A stretch of 32,893 nt of DNA from Acidobacteriota bacterium (GTDB lineage: Bacteria; Acidobacteriota; Thermoanaerobaculia; Multivoradales; Multivoraceae): assembly GCA_003388555.1 (NCBI GenBank), contig QQVD01000027.1, positions 87,951-120,843 of the forward strand, read 5' to 3'. The position numbers and the translations under genes were made by a program. Below the pieces are notes generated by a model. That model had not been told where the DNA came from. It did not search any database and saw only the letters and a program-made list of their open reading frames with translations. Positions within the stretch are counted from its first letter, which is position 1. Each line of letters starts with the position of its first letter. Shown here piece by piece: positions 32,316-32,893 of this stretch.

Positions 32316-32320
32316 TCGAG

Positions 32321-32328
32321 TCTCCTCC
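32321..32328 (-). promoter_or_regulatory. Ribosome-binding site deciding a TTG start
   Basis: GGAGGAGA on the minus strand, five bases before TTG 32315, supports this rare start codon for the family-2 glycosyltransferase. Confidence 0.75.
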
Positions 32329-32354
32329 GCGCTCCCATGGCCGCACCCGGCCAG

Positions 32355-32447
32355 CCAGCGTCAGTGTTCGCAGGCTCTACTTGTCGCTGCTGCGGCTCAC
32401 CTCGCGATGCTCGCTGCGGCACCGGGGCTGTCCCCTGAAGCGATCAC
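32355..32447. repeat. 93-bp direct repeat, copy 1
   Basis: Begins CCAGCGTCAGTGTTCGC and ends CCTGAAGCGATCAC. A near-identical copy lies at 32488-32579. The region holds no credible gene; reading frames across it are repeat shadows. Confidence 0.8.
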
Positions 32448-32460
32448 TTCTCTTCCGGCC

Positions 32461-32480
32461 CCTCCCCCTGCAGGGGGAGG
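32461..32480. repeat. Perfect 20-bp palindrome between repeat copies
   Basis: CCTCCCCCTG is followed directly by its exact complement CAGGGGGAGG. It lies in the 40-bp spacer between the two 93-bp repeats and could form a cruciform or mark a mobile repeat. Confidence 0.8.
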
Positions 32481-32487
32481 CTGGGAA

Positions 32488-32579
32488 CCAGCGTCAGTGT
32501 TCGCGGGCTCTCACTGCCGCTGCTGCGGCTCAGCTCGCGGTGCTCGCTGCGGCGTGGGGGTGTCGCCTGAAGCGATCAC
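32488..32579. repeat. 93-bp direct repeat, copy 2
   Basis: Matches copy 1 from CCAGCGTCAGTGTTCGC to CCTGAAGCGATCAC, with scattered substitutions and one net base difference in length. Confidence 0.8.
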
Positions 32580-32585
32580 CTGCCA

Positions 32586-32747
32586 ACCCCCTCCATCTTC
32601 TCTCTTCTCTCCTCTTTCTCTCCTCTCCTCTCCTCTCTCTCCCCTTCTCCCTCTTCTCTCTTCTCTCTCCCTCTTGTCCCTTTTCGCTTCTCCCTGTCCC
32701 TTGTCCCTGACCCCCACCCCCTGACCCCTTTTCCTTCTCCCTCTTTT
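32586..32747. repeat. Polypyrimidine tract
   Basis: From about 32586 the plus strand is almost entirely C and T, with runs of TCTC and CTCCT units to about 32690, then irregular CCCT-containing 6- to 9-base units. The opposite strand is purine-only for long stretches, a composition able to form triplex DNA. No coding signal: frames here are Ser/Leu/Pro or Arg/Glu/Gly monotony. Confidence 0.75.
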
Positions 32748-32893
32748 CCCTTTTCCCTTTTCCCTCGTCCCTCGTCCCTCGTCCCTCGTCCCTCGTCCCT
32801 CGTCCCTCGTCCCTTGTCCCTCGTCCCTTGTCCCCCAACCCCCAACCCCTGTCCCCTGACCCCCAACCCCTAACCCCCAACCCCTAACCCCCA
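32748..32893. repeat. Heptamer tandem array with C-runs every 7 bases
   Basis: Perfect 7-base periodicity to the window end: CCCTTTT twice (32748-32761), CCCTCGT seven times (32762-32810), CCCTTGT, CCCTCGT, CCCTTGT (to 32831), then CCCCCAA, CCCCCAA, CCCCTGT, CCCCTGA, CCCCCAA, CCCCTAA, CCCCCAA, CCCCTAA and a partial unit. The minus strand carries a G-run every seven bases, so many G-quadruplexes could form. It continues beyond the window. Similar heptamer arrays (STRR) are known in cyanobacteria. Confidence 0.85.

Noticed and set aside
32407-32724. Small Cys/Ser-rich protein with repeated 'SPEAIT' segments
   Set aside because: It is the translation of the 93-bp non-coding repeat and the polypyrimidine tract; no ribosome-binding site or codon signal.
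32748-32893. CRISPR array or eukaryotic telomere
   Set aside because: Units are 7 bases with no spacers, so not CRISPR; the surrounding genes are bacterial and unit types change in blocks, so a true telomere is unlikely.
1-32893. tRNA or rRNA genes, transposases, insertion sequences
   Set aside because: None was recognised on either strand by reading; a covariance search would be needed to exclude a tRNA formally.

Overview
The window is GC-rich bacterial DNA packed with cell-surface glycan genes: glycosyltransferases, sulfotransferases, methyltransferases, a flippase, an ABC exporter and large polytopic membrane proteins. Many genes start at GTG or TTG and overlap the previous stop by four bases. 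No 16S gene or other taxonomic marker is present. The style (Thr-type sulfatase-like hydrolase, a C-terminal 'DGF-x-SGDTS-x-W' tail, G-rich heptamer arrays) makes me think of Acidobacteriota, perhaps Thermoanaerobaculia. That placement is a guess from memory of such genomes, not a demonstration.

Layout. (1) 1-3615, plus strand: two tandem paralogous secreted fibre-like proteins. The first is cut by the window edge. They are separated by a 466-bp spacer with long hairpins, and a clear terminator follows the second. (2) 3710-7669: a minus-strand pair (family-2 glycosyltransferase, then sulfotransferase), a divergent methyltransferase with an unrecognised N-terminal part, and a second family-2 glycosyltransferase. 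(3) 7816-14993, plus strand: sulfotransferase, sulfatase-like hydrolase with Thr at the catalytic position, ABC exporter, GT-C-like membrane protein and family-4-type glycosyltransferase, mostly linked by ATGA/GTGA/TTGA overlaps. (4) 20022-15033, minus strand: methyltransferase, family-4 glycosyltransferase, large polytopic protein, dolichyl-phosphate-type family-2 glycosyltransferase. (5) 20170-22214, plus strand: SGNH-type O-acyltransferase/hydrolase and methyltransferase. (6) 32315-22403, minus strand: family-2 glycosyltransferase, family-4 glycosyltransferase, asparagine-synthase-like amidotransferase, a second copy of the large polytopic protein, a 320-bp gap, then family-4 glycosyltransferase, Wzx-like flippase and sulfotransferase. 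(7) 32316-32893: a non-coding repeat region (93-bp direct repeat around a perfect palindrome, a polypyrimidine tract, and a heptamer array reaching the window end).

Working together, as inference: cytoplasmic glycosyltransferases build a lipid-linked or free glycan. Methyl-, sulfo-, amido- and possibly acyl-transferases decorate it, the flippase and/or ABC exporter move it across the inner membrane, and the polytopic GT-C-like proteins act on the outer face. Three different PAPS-type sulfotransferases and one sulfatase-like protein suggest a sulfated surface glycan. No Wzy polymerase, Wzz/Wzc chain-length protein or outer-membrane Wza channel is recognisable. The paralogous pair at 16098-18137 and 26399-28474 are the most interesting genes of unassigned function.
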